Positions 18,358-28,838 are shown, counted from the stretch's first letter. The stretch is 48,413 nt of DNA from Halomonas sp. (GCA_018401555.1 JAGYKP010000105.1:1-48413), one strand, 5' to 3'. Translations and numbers: made by a program. Notes: generated from the letters alone by a model not told the origin.

Positions 18358-19070
18358 ATGCAACGCACCGCCGGGCAGATCATGCTGGAGTGCCACGACC
18401 TGACCCGCGTCTATCGCGAGGGCCCCCAGGACATTACCGTGCTCGATGGGCTCTCCCTCACCGTCAATGCCGGCGAGCGGGTGGCCATCGTCGGCAGCTC
18501 CGGCTCCGGCAAGACCACGCTGCTCAACCTGCTGGGCGGGCTCGACCGGCCCAGCCGCGGCGAGGTGCGTATCGCCGGCGAGTCGCTGCTCAACCTCGGC
18601 GAGGCCGCCCTGGGGCGCTTTCGCAACCGCCATATCGGCTTCGTCTACCAGTTTCACCATCTGCTGGCCGAGTTCACCGCGGTGGAGAACGCCGCCCTGC
18701 CGCTGATCGTGCGGGGCCAGCGCAAGAAGGTCGCCGAGGCCAGCGCCCTGAAACTGCTGGAGAAGGTCGGCATGGCATCGCGCGCCGATCACAAGCCCGG
18801 CGAGCTCTCCGGCGGCGAGCGCCAGCGGTGGCCATCGCCCGGGCGCTGGTCACCGACCCCAGCCTGGTGTTGATGGACGAGCCCACCGGCAACCTGGACC
18901 AGCACACCGCGGCTGGCATCCTGGCGCTGATGGATGAGCTGGCGCGCACCGCCGCCTGTGCCTTCGTCATCGTTACCCACGACCCGGCCCTGGCCGCCCA
19001 TCAGGATCGCGTCATGCGCCTCGACGAGGGGCGGCTGAGCGAACAGCCGAGGTCGTCGACCGCGAGCTGA
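18358..19070 (+). CDS. lolD: Lipoprotein-releasing ABC transporter ATPase (one frameshift)
   Basis: ATPase of the Lol complex. Walker [17 protein letters not shown], the LolD-type Q-loop [14 protein letters not shown], the ABC signature ELSGGERQR, Walker [13 protein letters not shown] and the switch FVIVTHD are all visible; the repaired length is about 237 residues. The start is set at 18358, where AGGAG lies seven bases upstream. An in-frame ATG at 18313, overlapping the lolC end and preceded by GGAGG, would add 15 residues and cannot be excluded. A missing base near 18829 splits the gene just after the signature motif. Confidence 0.93.
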
Positions 19071-19084
19071 GCTCGACCCGTTCG

Positions 19085-19124
19085 CAGTGCCTGCGGCCGC
19101 CTCTCGAGGCGGCCGCCTGCACTG
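19085..19124. terminator. Bidirectional hairpin between lolD and the DUF2062 gene
   Basis: CAGTGC-CT-GCGGCCGCCTC and GAGGCGGCCGC-CT-GCACTG form a long stem with one symmetric CT/CT internal loop, between two convergent genes. There is no T run on either side, so it may act by blocking exonucleases or with Rho. Confidence 0.6.
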
Positions 19125-19164
19125 GGGGCTGCAGGTGGGGCAGGATGGCGTCGCGCGTGGAGGA

Positions 19165-19712
19165 CTACAGGGCGTCGTCGCAGCCGGCTTTGCGCCGCCG
19201 GCGATGGCGGGCCTTCCAGCTGCGCGAGACCTGCCAGCGCCACAGCAGCCGCACCGCCAGGTTGCCGGCGAGCGCCAGGGCCAGCGCCGTGACCAGCGAA
19301 CCCAGCGCCAGGGCGGGCAGGATGTCGCCCAGCCGTTCGGCAATCCATTGGGGGGAGAGGCGCTCGGGGGCTTCGCTTGCCGGCACATCCATCAGCCAGG
19401 CCCCGAGGCGGTAGTTGGCGTAGAAGATCAGCGGCATAGTCAGCGGGTTGGTGACCCACACCAGGCCCACCGCGAGCGGCAGGTTGCAGCGTGCCACCCA
19501 GGCGCCGCAGGCCGCCACGGCCATCTGCAGGGGGATCGGCAGCATGGCGCTGAACAGGCCCACCGGAAAAGGCATGGCACACGCTGTCGTCGCGACTCAG
19601 CACCCACAGCGAGGGATTGCCGATCAGGTCGGTCTGAGCGAAGCGCAGGAGCGTCTGTGCGCCTGAGGGCATCGGGGTGGGGCATGTAGCGCTGCAGCAG
19701 GCGGCGCGGCAT
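19165..19712 (-). CDS. DUF2062 membrane protein (frameshifted)
   Basis: About 182 residues. The pieces MPRRLLQRYMPHPD, TLLRFAQTDLIGNPSLW and PVGLFSAMLPIPLQMAVAA, found in three frames, join into a standard DUF2062 N-terminus. WVTNPLTMPLIFYANYRLGAW is the conserved core motif (here in part), followed by a second hydrophobic segment and a basic tail. Two frame changes lie near 19578 and 19665. The family is an inner-membrane protein of unknown function. It usually sits beside comEC and lol genes in gammaproteobacteria, as here. Confidence 0.85.
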
Positions 19713-19835
19713 TGACAAGGGGCTCGCGGCTATCAGACCCGGGCTATTATGCATACGAGGTCGCGTGCCATCGCCATCACGCGGCCCTCCACGTGGCGCG
19801 CGGGGTATCGGGCCGCCTGTTGTCGGAGCCAGGCC

Positions 19836-22151
19836 ATGCCAGCAGGCTGGGCAGCATTCCTGGCCCTCGCCGTGCTGGCCGGGCGTGCTGGGGGCCATCT
19901 CGCCGTGCCGGGCCCTCGCCGAGGGGCTGGGCCATGGTGCTGCTGGCCGGCCTGGCGCTGCGTCATGTGCGCCTGGGCGATGGCGGCTCGGGGTGCTGCT
20001 GGCCGCCTGGATGGCGGGCGCCGTGCTAATGGTGCAGCGGCGGCGAGCTGCCACCAGGGCTGGCCCGTCGGACCTGCGGCTGGAGGGGCGGCTCGATCTC
20101 GGTGGTGCCACAGGGCGGCCTGACACGACGCGGCGTGACGCTGGAGGTCGCTGCGGCCTGCCGCCTGGCAGCCACGGCTGCCCGTGTGCCGGGACCTCGC
20201 AGCGGGTCCGGGCTCTCACTGCCTCGATGCGCCGCCGCCCATGCTGAAGGGGGAGCGCTGGGCACTCGCCGTCAGGCTGCGACCTCCCGGCGGGCTCGCC
20301 AACCCCGGCACCTTCGACTATCGCGCCTGGCTGTGGCGCGAGGGCATCCAGGCGACCGGCTATGTCCGCGACGCGCCGGCTCCGCAACGTCTGGCCACGG
20401 CGCCGCCCGACCCGCGAGGCCTGGCACTGGCACTGCTCGACAGGCAGGAGTTGCCTCCACTCCCGTCACGCTGGCTGGCGGCCTGACCCTGGGGCCGAGC
20501 GAGCGCCCTCCGACGAGGACTGGGCGCTGCTCAATGCCACCGGCACCACCCACCTGATGGTGATCTCCGGGCTGCACGTGAGCCTGGTGGCGGGCTTCGT
20601 GCTGCTGCTGGGACGCGGTGCCGCGCGCCTGATGACGCCGGGGCGCTGGCGACTGGCGGTATGGCCCTGGTGGCTGGCGGCGTTCGGGGCGAGTGGCTAT
20701 GCGCTGCTGGCCGGACTCGAGCCGCCCGCCCTGCGCGCGCTGACCATGACCCTGGTGGGCCTCTGGGTGGCCAGCGGGCGGCATGCCCCGGGGCCCTGGC
20801 AGGGCTGGTGGCTGGCGCTCGCCCTGGTGCTGCTGCTCGACCCGCTCAGTGCCTGGCGGCCGGGGCTGTGGCTCTCCTTCGGGGCGGTGGCCATGCTGAT
20901 CCTGATGTGGCAGGGCAGGCCGCGTCCGCGGGGTCCGCGGTTGGCTATGGGGGCTGGTGCGTACCCAGCTGCTGTTGGCTCCGGCGATGGCCGCTGCCGT
21001 GCTGCTGGCCTTCGATCGGCTGGCCCCGGCGGCCACCGCTGGTCAATCTGGTCGCCGTGCCGCTGGTGGGCAGCCTGCTGGTGCCGCTGGGACTGCTGGG
21101 CTGGTTGCTGACACCGCTGCCCGGGCTGACACAGGCCTGTTGGTGGCTGTTCGCACGGCTGGCGGAAGGGCTGGCATCGTTGCTGGACCGGCGGCCGCGT
21201 GGCTGCCGCTGTGGCACCCGAGCCCGTCCGAGGCGCTGCCGATGGCGCTCGCGCTGCTGGTCCTGGCGATGCTGTGGGGATTGCCCGGCCTGGATGGGCG
21301 CCTGCGGGTGACAGCCTCGCTGCTGCTGGGAGTGGTCCCGCTGCTGTCGGCAGCCGGTGCGCCTGCCGCCCGGTGAGCTGGTGGTCAGGGTTCATGATGT
21401 GGGGCAGGGCCAGCTGGTGGAGCTGCGCACCGCGGGCTACCGGCTGCTCTGCTGACACCGGGCCGCGCTTCGCTTCCGGCTTCACGCCGCTGGCAACGCT
21501 TGTGGCCGCCGGGGCAGGCTCTTCGACACCGTGATCGTCAGCCATGCCGATGGCGACCACGCCGGTGGGGTGGCGGGCCTGGAGGCGCAGCATCGCGTCG
21601 CGCACTACCTGGGGCCTCAGGCAGCGCTGCCGGGGGCGGGTGGCGAGCCCTGCACGGTCGGTCGGCAGTGGCGTCGTGACGGCGTCGCTTTCCGCCTGCT
21701 GTGGCCACCCGACGATGCCCGGGGACTCTCGGACAACGACCGCTCCTGCGTGCTGGAGGTCACCGCCGGCGATCATCGACTGCTGCTGACCGGCGATCTG
21801 GGCAAGATGGCACGAGCGCCGGCTTGCTGGGCCGAGCTCGCTGCTCCCGTGAGCCTGCTGCTCGCCGGTCACCACGGCAGCGCCACGAGTTCCGGCCTCG
21901 GCGCTGGTGGACGGCGCCTCACGCCTCGCCATGTGGTCTTCAGCGTGGCGCGCCACAACCCCTCTCGGCCACCCGGCAGCTCCAGGTGGTCAGGCGCTTC
22001 CGGCGCGCCGGCGGCCTGCCAGTGGAGCACCGGCCTGGACGGCGCGGTGACCTTCCGGCTCGGCGGTGACGAGCTGCCGATTCCCGAGGCGGCCCGACCC
22101 GGCGTTCGGCCCGGTGTCGATTGCGGGCACCTTGCGTTAGAATCGCCGTAA
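19836..22151 (+). CDS. comEC: ComEC/Rec2 competence channel protein (many frameshifts)
   Basis: DNA-uptake channel protein of natural transformation, about 771 residues when repaired. An N-terminal membrane part and OB-like region (GERWALAVRLRPPGGLANPG, then FDYRAWLWREGIQATGYV) lead to the competence domain (GTTHLMVISGLHVSLVAGF, the best family signature) and a C-terminal metallo-beta-lactamase-like domain (VIVSHADGDHAGG, SDNDRSCVL, LLTGDL, GHHGSATSS). I count at least eight frame changes, the densest in the window, so decay cannot be ruled out as firmly as for essential genes. The start at 19836 is uncertain. It lies between DUF2062 and exbB, the order seen in Pseudomonas. Confidence 0.87.
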
Positions 22152-22191
22152 ACGTGGCGGGACTCCCGCGGCCACCGGAGAGGATGTGCGC

Positions 22192-22890
22192 ATGGACATG
22201 ATGGAGGCCCTGATCGCCGGGGGCTGGCTGATGCTGCCGCTGCTCGGCTGCTCGCTGCTGGCCACGGTGATCATCATCGAGCGCCTGTGGACCCTGCGCG
22301 CCGGGCGCATCGCCCCGCGCGGGCTGGGCCAGGAGGTGTGCACCCTGATCACCCGCGGCCAGGTCAATCTCTACTGGCTGGAGAGCCACTCGCCGCTGGG
22401 CGGCGTGCTGGCCGCCGGGCTGCGCAATGCCCGGCTCGGCCACGAGCAGGTCAGGGCGCGCCTGACCGAGGCCGCCACCGCGGTGATCCACGACATGGAG
22501 CGCTTCCTTAGCCCGCTGGGCACCATCGCCGCCATCGCCCCGTTGATCGGCCTGCTGGGCACCGTGGTGGGCATGATCGAGGTGTTCGCGGTGATCGTGT
22601 CGGCGGAAGGGGCGAGCCGTGCGGGTGAGCTGGCCGGTGGCATCTCCCAGGCCCTGGTGACCACCGCGGCGGGCCTCACCGTGGCGATCCCCGCGCTGAT
22701 GTTCCACCGCTACTTCCAGCGCCGTGTCGAGGATATCACCGTACGCATGGAGGAGCAGGCCGGTCAGGTGGTGGAGTTCCTGGCCCACTATGGCGACGAT
22801 CTCACGCTGGCCGAGCGCCAGGAGCCGGCCCGGGACGCCGAGCGCGTCGAGGCCGATGGCCGGCTCGCTCCCGAGGTGAAACGCCCGTGA
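22192..22890 (+). CDS. exbB: MotA/TolQ/ExbB-family proton channel protein
   Basis: A 232-residue inner-membrane protein with three membrane segments (about residues 8-30, 110-132 and 155-177). The conserved LSPLGTIAAIAPLIGLLGTV and GGISQALVTTAAGLTVAIPA segments, given here in part, line the ion path in ExbB/TolQ. With ExbD it should use the proton gradient to drive a TonB-like or other partner; no tonB is nearby. The ATG at 22192 has GGAGAGG eight bases upstream; a GTG at 22186 is an alternative. Its stop overlaps the exbD start. Intact. Confidence 0.92.
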   Translation: MDMMEALIAGGWLMLPLLGCSLLATVIIIERLWTLRAGRIAPRGLGQEVCTLITRGQVNLYWLESHSPLGGVLAAGLRNARLGHEQVRARLTEAATAVIHDMERFLSPLGTIAAIAPLIGLLGTVVGMIEVFAVIVSAEGASRAGELAGGISQALVTTAAGLTVAIPALMFHRYFQRRVEDITVRMEEQAGQVVEFLAHYGDDLTLAERQEPARDAERVEADGRLAPEVKRP

Positions 22891-23326
22891 GGTTTCCCCG
22901 GCGGCGCCGTGACCCGGTGGAGGTCAACCTCACCCCGCTGATCGACGTGGTGTTCCTGTTGCTGATCTTCTTCATGGTCTCCACCACCTTCTGAGACCCG
23001 GCAGGCGCTCGAGCTCACCCTGCCGGAGTCGGTCAGTGGCGTTGCCGCCGAGCCGTCGCCGGTGACCCTGGTGGTCACCGCCGAGGGCGTCTATCGGCTG
23101 GCAGGGCGCGAACTGGCCCCCGAGTCGCTGGGTGCGGCGCTGGCCGCCGAAGCGGAGCAGGCCCGCGAGCATTGGCCTGGTGGTGGAGGCCGATGCGCAA
23201 GCCCGCCACGCGGATGTGGTGCGTGCCCTCGACCAGGCCGGACAGCAGGGCATCCAGCGCGTGCGGATAGCCACCACCGAGAGTTCGTCGAGCGATTCCT
23301 TACCCAGATCAGCGGAGACGCCGTGA
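22887..23326 (+). CDS. exbD: ExbD/TolR-family protein (frameshifted)
   Basis: Partner of the preceding ExbB. It has a short basic cytoplasmic start, then VEVNLTPLIDVVFLLLIFFM (residues 11-30), in which the Asp is the proton-carrying residue, then a periplasmic domain (LELTLPESVSG, VTAEGVYRLAGREL, VVEADAQARHADVV). About 146 residues. GTG at 22887 overlaps the exbB stop as GTGA. An extra T near 22992 makes an in-frame TGA, and a second shift lies near 23165. The stop at 23324-23326 overlaps the GTG start of msbA in the same way. Confidence 0.9.
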
Positions 23327-25116
23327 CCCCCATCGGGACTTCCCAACACGCTTCCCAGCAGTCGGGCGTGACGCTCTATCGCCGCCTGCTGAGCTATGTG
23401 CGCCCCTACTGGCGCTCCTTCGCCCTGGCCATCTTCGGCTACGCCATCTATGCCGCCTCCAGCACCGCCCTGGCAGAGATGATGAAGCGCCTGATCGACG
23501 GCATCCAGGAGCCCGACGCCGCCTTTCGGCTGTTCCTGCCGCTGTTCGTGGTCGGCATGTTCGCCGCCCGGGGGCTGGGTACCTTTCTCGGCACCTACTA
23601 CATGAGCAACGTGGCGCGTAACGTGGTCCACGCGCTGCGCTGCGACGTCTTCAACCACATGCTGCACCTGCCGGGGCGCTTCTTCGACAGCCACTCCACG
23701 GGCCACCTGATCTCGCGGGTCACCTACCACGTGGAGCAGGTCACCGGGGCGGCCACCAAGGCACTGACCATCCTGCTGCGCGAGGGGCTCTTCGTGATCG
23801 GCCTGGTCAGCTACCTGCTGTGGACCAACTGGATGCTGACGCTGCTGTTCCTGGCCGGTGACCCGCTGATCGGCGGGGTGGTGAGCTATACCAGCAAGCG
23901 CTTCCGGCGCATCTCGGGGCGTATCCAGGCCTCCATGGGAGAGGTCACCCACGTCGCCTCCGAGGCGCTCTCCGGCTACCGGGTGGTGCGTACCCACGGC
24001 GCCGAGGAGTTCGAGAAGGCCCGTTTCGCGGCGGCCAGCGAGCTACAATCGCCAGCAGAGCCTGAAGGAGGCGCTGACCAAGGCGGTCAGCACCCCGGTG
24101 ATCCAGCTGCTGGTGGCCCTGGCCCTGGCGGTACTGGTGTGGCTGGCCATGTCGCCGGCGCTGATGGCCGATATGACCGCCGGCGAGTTCGTGGCCTTCA
24201 TCACCGCCGCCTCGCCGATGGCCAAGCCGGTCCGGCAGCTGACCGAGATCAACAGCGAGATCCAGAAGGGCCTGGCCGCCGCCGGCGGAGCCTCTTCGGC
24301 CTGCTCGAAGGCAGCTCCCGAGCGCGACGAGGGTACCTACGAGCCCGCGTCGCCTCGCCGGCCGCGTGCCGCCTCGGAGGGGTGCGCCTTCGCGCTACGG
24401 CGATGGCCAGCCGGAGGTGCTCAAGGGCATCGACCTGGAGGTGGCGGAGGGCGAGATGGTGGCGATCGTCGGGCGCTCGGGCAGCGGCAAGTCGACGCTG
24501 GTCGGCCTGCTGCCGCGCTTCTATCGGCCCAGTGCCGGGCGCGTGCTGATCGACGAGGTGCCGCTGGAGGAGTATCCGCCTGGCAGCCGCTGCGTCGCGC
24601 CAGATCGCCCTGGTCTCCCAGCAGGTGACCCTGTTCAATGCTCGAGCATCGCCGACAACATCGCCTACGGCGTGCGACGATCCTCCGACCCGGCGGCGCC
24701 ATCGAGGCCGCCGGCACGCGGCCGCCCATGCCCACGAGTTCATCGAGCGCTTGCCCCAGGGCTATGCGACGCTGGTCGGTGACAACGGCGTGATGCTCTC
24801 CGGCGGGCAGCGTCAGCGCCTGGCCATCGCCCGGGCGATCTTCAAGGATGCGCCGCTGCTGGTCCTCGACGAGGCGACCTCGGCGCTGGATACCGAGTCC
24901 GAACGCCATATCCAGGCGGCGCTGGAAGAGGTCTGCAAGGGGCGCACCACCCTGGTGATCGCCCACCGCCTCTCCACCATCGAGCGTGCCGATCGCATCC
25001 TGGTCATGGAGCAGGGCGAGATCATCGAGCAGGGCAGCCATGCCGAACTGCTGGCCCGTGATGGTGCCTATGCGGCGCTGCATCGCCTGCAGTTCCAGGA
25101 GGCCGACCCGGCATGA
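23323..25116 (+). CDS. msbA: Lipid A ABC flippase (several frameshifts)
   Basis: Half-transporter that flips lipid A-core across the inner membrane, about 597 residues. The membrane domain (about 25-320) includes [23 protein letters not shown] and [20 protein letters not shown] in part. The ATPase has Walker [20 protein letters not shown], the signature [15 protein letters not shown], Walker [17 protein letters not shown] and switch [13 protein letters not shown]. At least four frame changes lie between 24046 and 24720. GTG at 23323 follows GGAG and overlaps exbD. It is placed directly before lpxK, as in E. coli, within an otherwise Pseudomonas-like order. Confidence 0.93.
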
Positions 25117-25196
25117 AGCGCTGGCAGGAAGGCGGGACGGCGACCATGGCCGCGGTGCAGCAGCGTCTGCGTTTCCGGGGGACCAGGCCGGAATGA
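25113..25196 (+). CDS. Possible 27-codon ORF coupling msbA to lpxK
   Basis: ATGA at 25113-25116 overlaps the msbA stop and opens a 27-codon frame that ends in TGA at 25194-25196, overlapping the lpxK ATG. The product begins MKRWQEGG and is basic. It resembles nothing I know. It could be a coupling mini-ORF, a remnant, or simply an effect of an indel. Very uncertain. Confidence 0.2.
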   Translation: MKRWQEGGTATMAAVQQRLRFRGTRPE

Positions 25197-26260
25197 GCAG
25201 GCTGGGCGAACGCTGGCTCACCGCGGCCTACCGGGGGGATGCCTGGCTGGGGCTGCTGAGGCCGCTGGAGGCGCTCTATCGCTGGGCGGTGCGGCGTCGC
25301 GCCGCTGCCTATGCCAGCGGGCGCCGCCAGGCATGGCGGGCGCCGGTACCGGTGATCGTGGTCGGCAACCTGACCCTGGGCGGGACCGGCAAGTCGCCGC
25401 TGGTGGCCTGGCTGGTCGAGCACCTGGCCGAGCGTGGCTGGCGGCCGGGTATCCTGTCGCGGGGCTATGGCGGCAAGTGCGCCGACTATCCGCTGCTGGT
25501 GGAGCCTTCGACACCGGCCACGGCCTGCGGGGATGAGCCGCGCATGCTGGCCGACCAGAGCGGGGTGCCGGTGGTGGTGGATCCCGACCGTCCACGCGGC
25601 GCTCGCCGGCTGCTGGAGGCCGGCTGCGACATCCTGGTCGGCGACGATGGCCTGCAGCACCTGGCACTGGCTCGCGACCTGGAGCTGGTGGTGGTGGATG
25701 GTGCGCGGGGCTTCGGCAATGGCCGCTGCCTGCCGGCGGGGCCGCTGCGTGAACCCCTGTCGCGCCTGGAGAGCGTGGATGCCATCCTGGTCAACGGCGA
25801 AGCGCAGCGCACGTTGCCCGTTGCCGCCCGGCGCATGACGCTGGTGCCCTCCGCCTGGCGTCGCCTCGGCGATGGCCGGCGCTACCCCATCGCGGCGCCA
25901 CCCTTCGCGGGGCCGGTGCATGCGGTGGCCGGCATCGGCCGGCCGGAACGCTTCTTCGAGACCCTCGAGGGGCTCGCCATCGAGGTGATGGCCCACCCCT
26001 TCGGTGACCATCATGCCTTCCGTGCCGACGAGCTGCGCTTCGCCGATCATCGGCCGCTGGTGATGACCGCCAAGGATGCCGTCAAGTGCCGTGACCTGGC
26101 CCCCGGGGAGAGCTGGGTGCTGGAAGTGGTGGCCGCCCCCGAGCCTGCCTTCGTCGCCTGGCTCGACGAGCGGCTGGCGGCGCTGAGGGCCGGCCGGGTG
26201 CCCGGGAACGATGACACGAATTCGCGAGCCGGCGAGATGTCGGCTCATCCCCCGAAGTGA
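25193..26260 (+). CDS. lpxK: Tetraacyldisaccharide 4'-kinase
   Basis: Membrane-associated kinase that phosphorylates the 4' position of the lipid A disaccharide to lipid IVA. 355 residues. The P-loop [16 protein letters not shown] lies near residues 55-70, then ILSRGYGGK, the GDEPRMLA motif, [17 protein letters not shown] and [17 protein letters not shown], all typical. A C-terminal extension after [11 protein letters not shown] is poorly conserved. There is no clear Shine-Dalgarno before the ATG at 25193, which fits translation coupled to the msbA side. Intact. Genes for lipid A export and Kdo activation flank it. Confidence 0.95.
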   Translation: MSRLGERWLTAAYRGDAWLGLLRPLEALYRWAVRRRAAAYASGRRQAWRAPVPVIVVGNLTLGGTGKSPLVAWLVEHLAERGWRPGILSRGYGGKCADYPLLVEPSTPATACGDEPRMLADQSGVPVVVDPDRPRGARRLLEAGCDILVGDDGLQHLALARDLELVVVDGARGFGNGRCLPAGPLREPLSRLESVDAILVNGEAQRTLPVAARRMTLVPSAWRRLGDGRRYPIAAPPFAGPVHAVAGIGRPERFFETLEGLAIEVMAHPFGDHHAFRADELRFADHRPLVMTAKDAVKCRDLAPGESWVLEVVAAPEPAFVAWLDERLAALRAGRVPGNDDTNSRAGEMSAHPPK

Positions 26261-26270
26261 GGTGAATACG

Positions 26271-26480
26271 ATGGACAAGGAACTGCTGGCCATGCTGGTC
26301 TGCCCGCTGTGCAAGGGCAAGCTCAAATACCACCGCGAGGCCGATGAACTGCACTGCCTCTTCGATGGCCTGGCCTATCCGGTCCGCGATGGTATTCCGG
26401 TGATGCTGGCCGAGGAGGCGCGACAGCTCTCCGTTGACGAGAAGCTGCATGACTCGCCCGGACGCACGGGAGAGGCCTGA
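26271..26480 (+). CDS. ycaR: Trm112/YcaR family small protein
   Basis: A 69-residue protein beginning [18 protein letters not shown]. It has the CPLCKG knuckle of the Trm112 family and the conserved [13 protein letters not shown] segment. Only part of the zinc ligand set is kept: Cys11, Cys14 and Cys30. In E. coli and Pseudomonas this gene also lies between lpxK and kdsB. Its function in bacteria is not settled; eukaryotic and archaeal Trm112 activates methyltransferases. AGGTGA precedes the ATG, and the stop overlaps the kdsB ATG (TGATG). Confidence 0.9.
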   Translation: MDKELLAMLVCPLCKGKLKYHREADELHCLFDGLAYPVRDGIPVMLAEEARQLSVDEKLHDSPGRTGEA

Positions 26481-27268
26481 TGGCGGGCGACAGGGAGTTC
26501 ATCGCGGTCATCCCGGCACGCTTCGCCTCGTCACGGCTGCCCGGCAAGCCGCTGGCCGAGATCGACGGTGAGCCGATGCTGGCCCACGTCTGGCGTCGCG
26601 CCGGGGAGGCGGGGCGACTCGGGTGGTGGTGGCCACCGACGATCAGCGCATCGAGCAGGCCATGGCGCCGCTGGGAGCGGAGGTGGTGATGACCCGCGCG
26701 GACCACCCCTCCGGTACCGACCGGCTGGCCGAAGTCGCCGAGCGCCTGGGGCTCGATGACGATGCCGTGCTGGTCAATGTCCAGGGCGATGAGCCGCTGA
26801 TCCCCGGCGCTGATCGATCAGGTCGCCGAGCGACTGTTCGATGATCCCGGGGCTTCCATCGCTACCCTGGCCGAGCCGATCAGCGAGGTGGAGTCACTGT
26901 TCAACCCCAACGTGGTCAAGGTGGTGCGCGCCCTGGATGGCCGCGCGCTCTACTTCTCGCGGGCACCCATCCCATGGGATCGCGATGCCTTCGCCACGCG
27001 GCCCGAGTGGCTCGAGACCGATGCCTGGCTGCGCCATATCGGCCTCTATGCCTACCGCGCCGGCTTTCTCGCCGAGTACCGCGACTGGCTGCCGTCGCCG
27101 CTGGAGCGCCTGGAGCAGCTCGAACAACTGCGCGCGTTGCACCATGGCCACGCCATCCAGGTGGCGCTGGCCCGGGAGCCCCATCCCGCGGGGGTGGACA
27201 CCGCCGAGGACCTGGCCCGAGTGCGGGCCCTGCTGACCACCGACGACGCTGAATCGGGAGGCCACTGA
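26480..27268 (+). CDS. kdsB: CMP-Kdo synthetase (two frameshifts)
   Basis: 3-deoxy-manno-octulosonate cytidylyltransferase, which activates Kdo for attachment to lipid A. The N-terminus [16 protein letters not shown] (nucleotide-binding) is diagnostic, followed by [25 protein letters not shown] and [13 protein letters not shown], then [12 protein letters not shown] and [13 protein letters not shown]. About 262 residues. Single-base errors lie near 26616 and 26808. ATG overlaps the ycaR stop and the kdsB stop overlaps the next ATG, so the group is tightly coupled. Confidence 0.95.
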
Positions 27269-27744
27269 TGCGTGTGCTGTTCGTCTGTCTGGGCAATATC
27301 TGCCGCTCGCCCACCGCCGAGGGGGTCTTCCGCCGCAAGCTGGAGGAGCGTGGCCTGGCCCACCGGGTCGCGGTCGACTCCTGCGGCATCGGCCCCTGGC
27401 ACGTCGGCAAGGCGCCGGATCAGCGCGCCCGGGAGGCGGCCTCCCGGCGCGGCATCGACCTCTCGACGCTGCGCGCCCGGCAGCTGAACGCCGCCGACTT
27501 CCACGCCTTCGATTATCTGCTGGCCATGGACCACGATAACCTGCAGGCGATTCACGAGCAGGCGCCCGACGGCCTCGACGCCCATATGGGACTGTTCCTC
27601 GAGTTCGCCGACCTGCCGGACACCGCCGTCCCCGACCCCTACTATGGCGGCGAGGATGGCTTCGAGGAGGTCCTCGACCTGGTCGAGCGTGCCGCCGACG
27701 GCCTGCTGGAGGAGATCGCCGCGCGCCTGGAGACGCCGCGCTGA
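27268..27744 (+). CDS. Low-molecular-weight protein-tyrosine phosphatase
   Basis: 158 residues. The catalytic loop VCLGNICRSPTAEG gives C-X5-R (Cys7, Arg13), with the general-acid aspartate in VPDPYYGG near residue 128. DSCGIGPWHVGKAPDQRA is the usual second conserved stretch. The family includes Wzb and PtpA, which dephosphorylate tyrosine kinases or small substrates. No kinase or capsule gene is near, so the substrate is unknown. The order kdsB, phosphatase, murB is also known from Pseudomonas. ATGA overlaps on both sides show one operon. Intact. Confidence 0.94.
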   Translation: MRVLFVCLGNICRSPTAEGVFRRKLEERGLAHRVAVDSCGIGPWHVGKAPDQRAREAASRRGIDLSTLRARQLNAADFHAFDYLLAMDHDNLQAIHEQAPDGLDAHMGLFLEFADLPDTAVPDPYYGGEDGFEEVLDLVERAADGLLEEIAARLETPR

Positions 27745-28775
27745 TGGCGTCGATCCAGCGCGACCACGAGCTGAACCAGGCCAATACCCTGGGCCTGCCC
27801 TGTGTGGCCGAACGCTTCATCGCACCGGGCAGCCTCGCGCAGCTCGGAGAGGTGCTGGCCGAGGCGCGCGCGCATGACTGGCCGCTGACCCCGCTGGGCG
27901 GCGGCAGCAACCTGATCCTGCCAGCGCGTCTGCCGGGCCTGGTGATTCAGCCGGCCATGGCCGACTGGTGGCAGGAGGAGGGCGAGGAGGGCGAGGAGGG
28001 CGCGGTGCTGGTCCATGCCGAGGCCGGGGTGAACTGGCACGAGCTGGTCATGGCGCTGGCCGCCGCTGGCCTTTGGGGTACCGAGAACCTGGCGTTGATT
28101 CCCGGCCATTGCGGCGCCGCACCGATCCAGAATATCGGCGCCTACGGCGTGGAACTGAGCGATGTCATCGAGGCGGTGCACCTGATCCATCTCGATGATG
28201 GGCGTGAGGCGGTGCTCTCGCCGGCGGAGTGTGCCTTCGGTTATCGCGACAGCGTCTTCAAGGGGGCGCTGGCGGGACGCGTGGTGATCACCCGGCTGGT
28301 GCTGCGTGTCTCCTCGCCCGGCGCAGCCGCATCTCGGCTATGGTGATCTCGCGAGCCGCACGGGGGCATCGCCCACCGCCCTGGAGGTGGCCGAGGCGGT
28401 GTGTGCCATCCGCCGCGAGAAGCTACCCGACCCGGCACTGCTGGGCAATGCCGGCAGCTTCTTCAAGAACCCGCTGGTAGCGGTCGAACTGGCCGGAGCG
28501 CCTGCTGACCGAGGTTCCCCGAGATGCCGCACTTCCCTCAGCCCGACGGCCGCGTCGGGCTACGCCGGCTGGCTGATCGACCGCTGCGGCCTCAAGGGCT
28601 GGCGAGAGGGGTCACTTCGGCGTTCACGAGCGCCAGGCGCTGGTGCTGGTGCACTTCGGCGGCGGCAGCGCCGAGGAGCCGTTGGGGTTTGCCGGGCGTG
28701 TCGCCGATAGCGTGCGCGAGCGCTTCGGTGTGGCGCTGGAGCGCGGAGCCACGGCTGGCCAGCGAGAGCCCCTGA
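27744..28775 (+). CDS. murB: UDP-N-acetylenolpyruvoylglucosamine reductase (several frameshifts)
   Basis: FAD enzyme of peptidoglycan precursor synthesis, producing UDP-MurNAc. Visible: [12 protein letters not shown] (FAD-binding, about residue 51), [20 protein letters not shown] (residues 120-139), FGYRDSVFK, and NAGSFFKNP with the proton-donating serine, then [16 protein letters not shown]. About 343 residues, the E. coli-type (type I) length. Frame changes near 28325, 28500, 28560, 28620 and 28756. The last repaired codons read [12 protein letters not shown]. It ends 20 bases before a large hairpin shared with rne. Confidence 0.94.
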
Positions 28776-28794
28776 TAGCTTCCCGGTCGAGTAA

Positions 28795-28838
28795 CCAACG
28801 ACAGCGCCCGCAGCCACGGCTGCGGGCGCTGTCGTTGG
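28795..28838. terminator. Perfect hairpin between convergent murB and rne
   Basis: A 20-bp perfect stem, beginning CCAACGACAGCG and closing CGCTGTCGTTGG around a four-base CACG centre, lies in the 102-base gap between the murB and rne stops. It lacks a T run on either side. It is best read as a bidirectional 3'-end element. Confidence 0.7.

Noticed and set aside
19836..22151. comEC as a true pseudogene
   Set aside because: Frameshifts are dense here, but neighbouring essential genes carry the same kind of errors and all catalytic motifs remain, so decay is not supported by this sequence alone.
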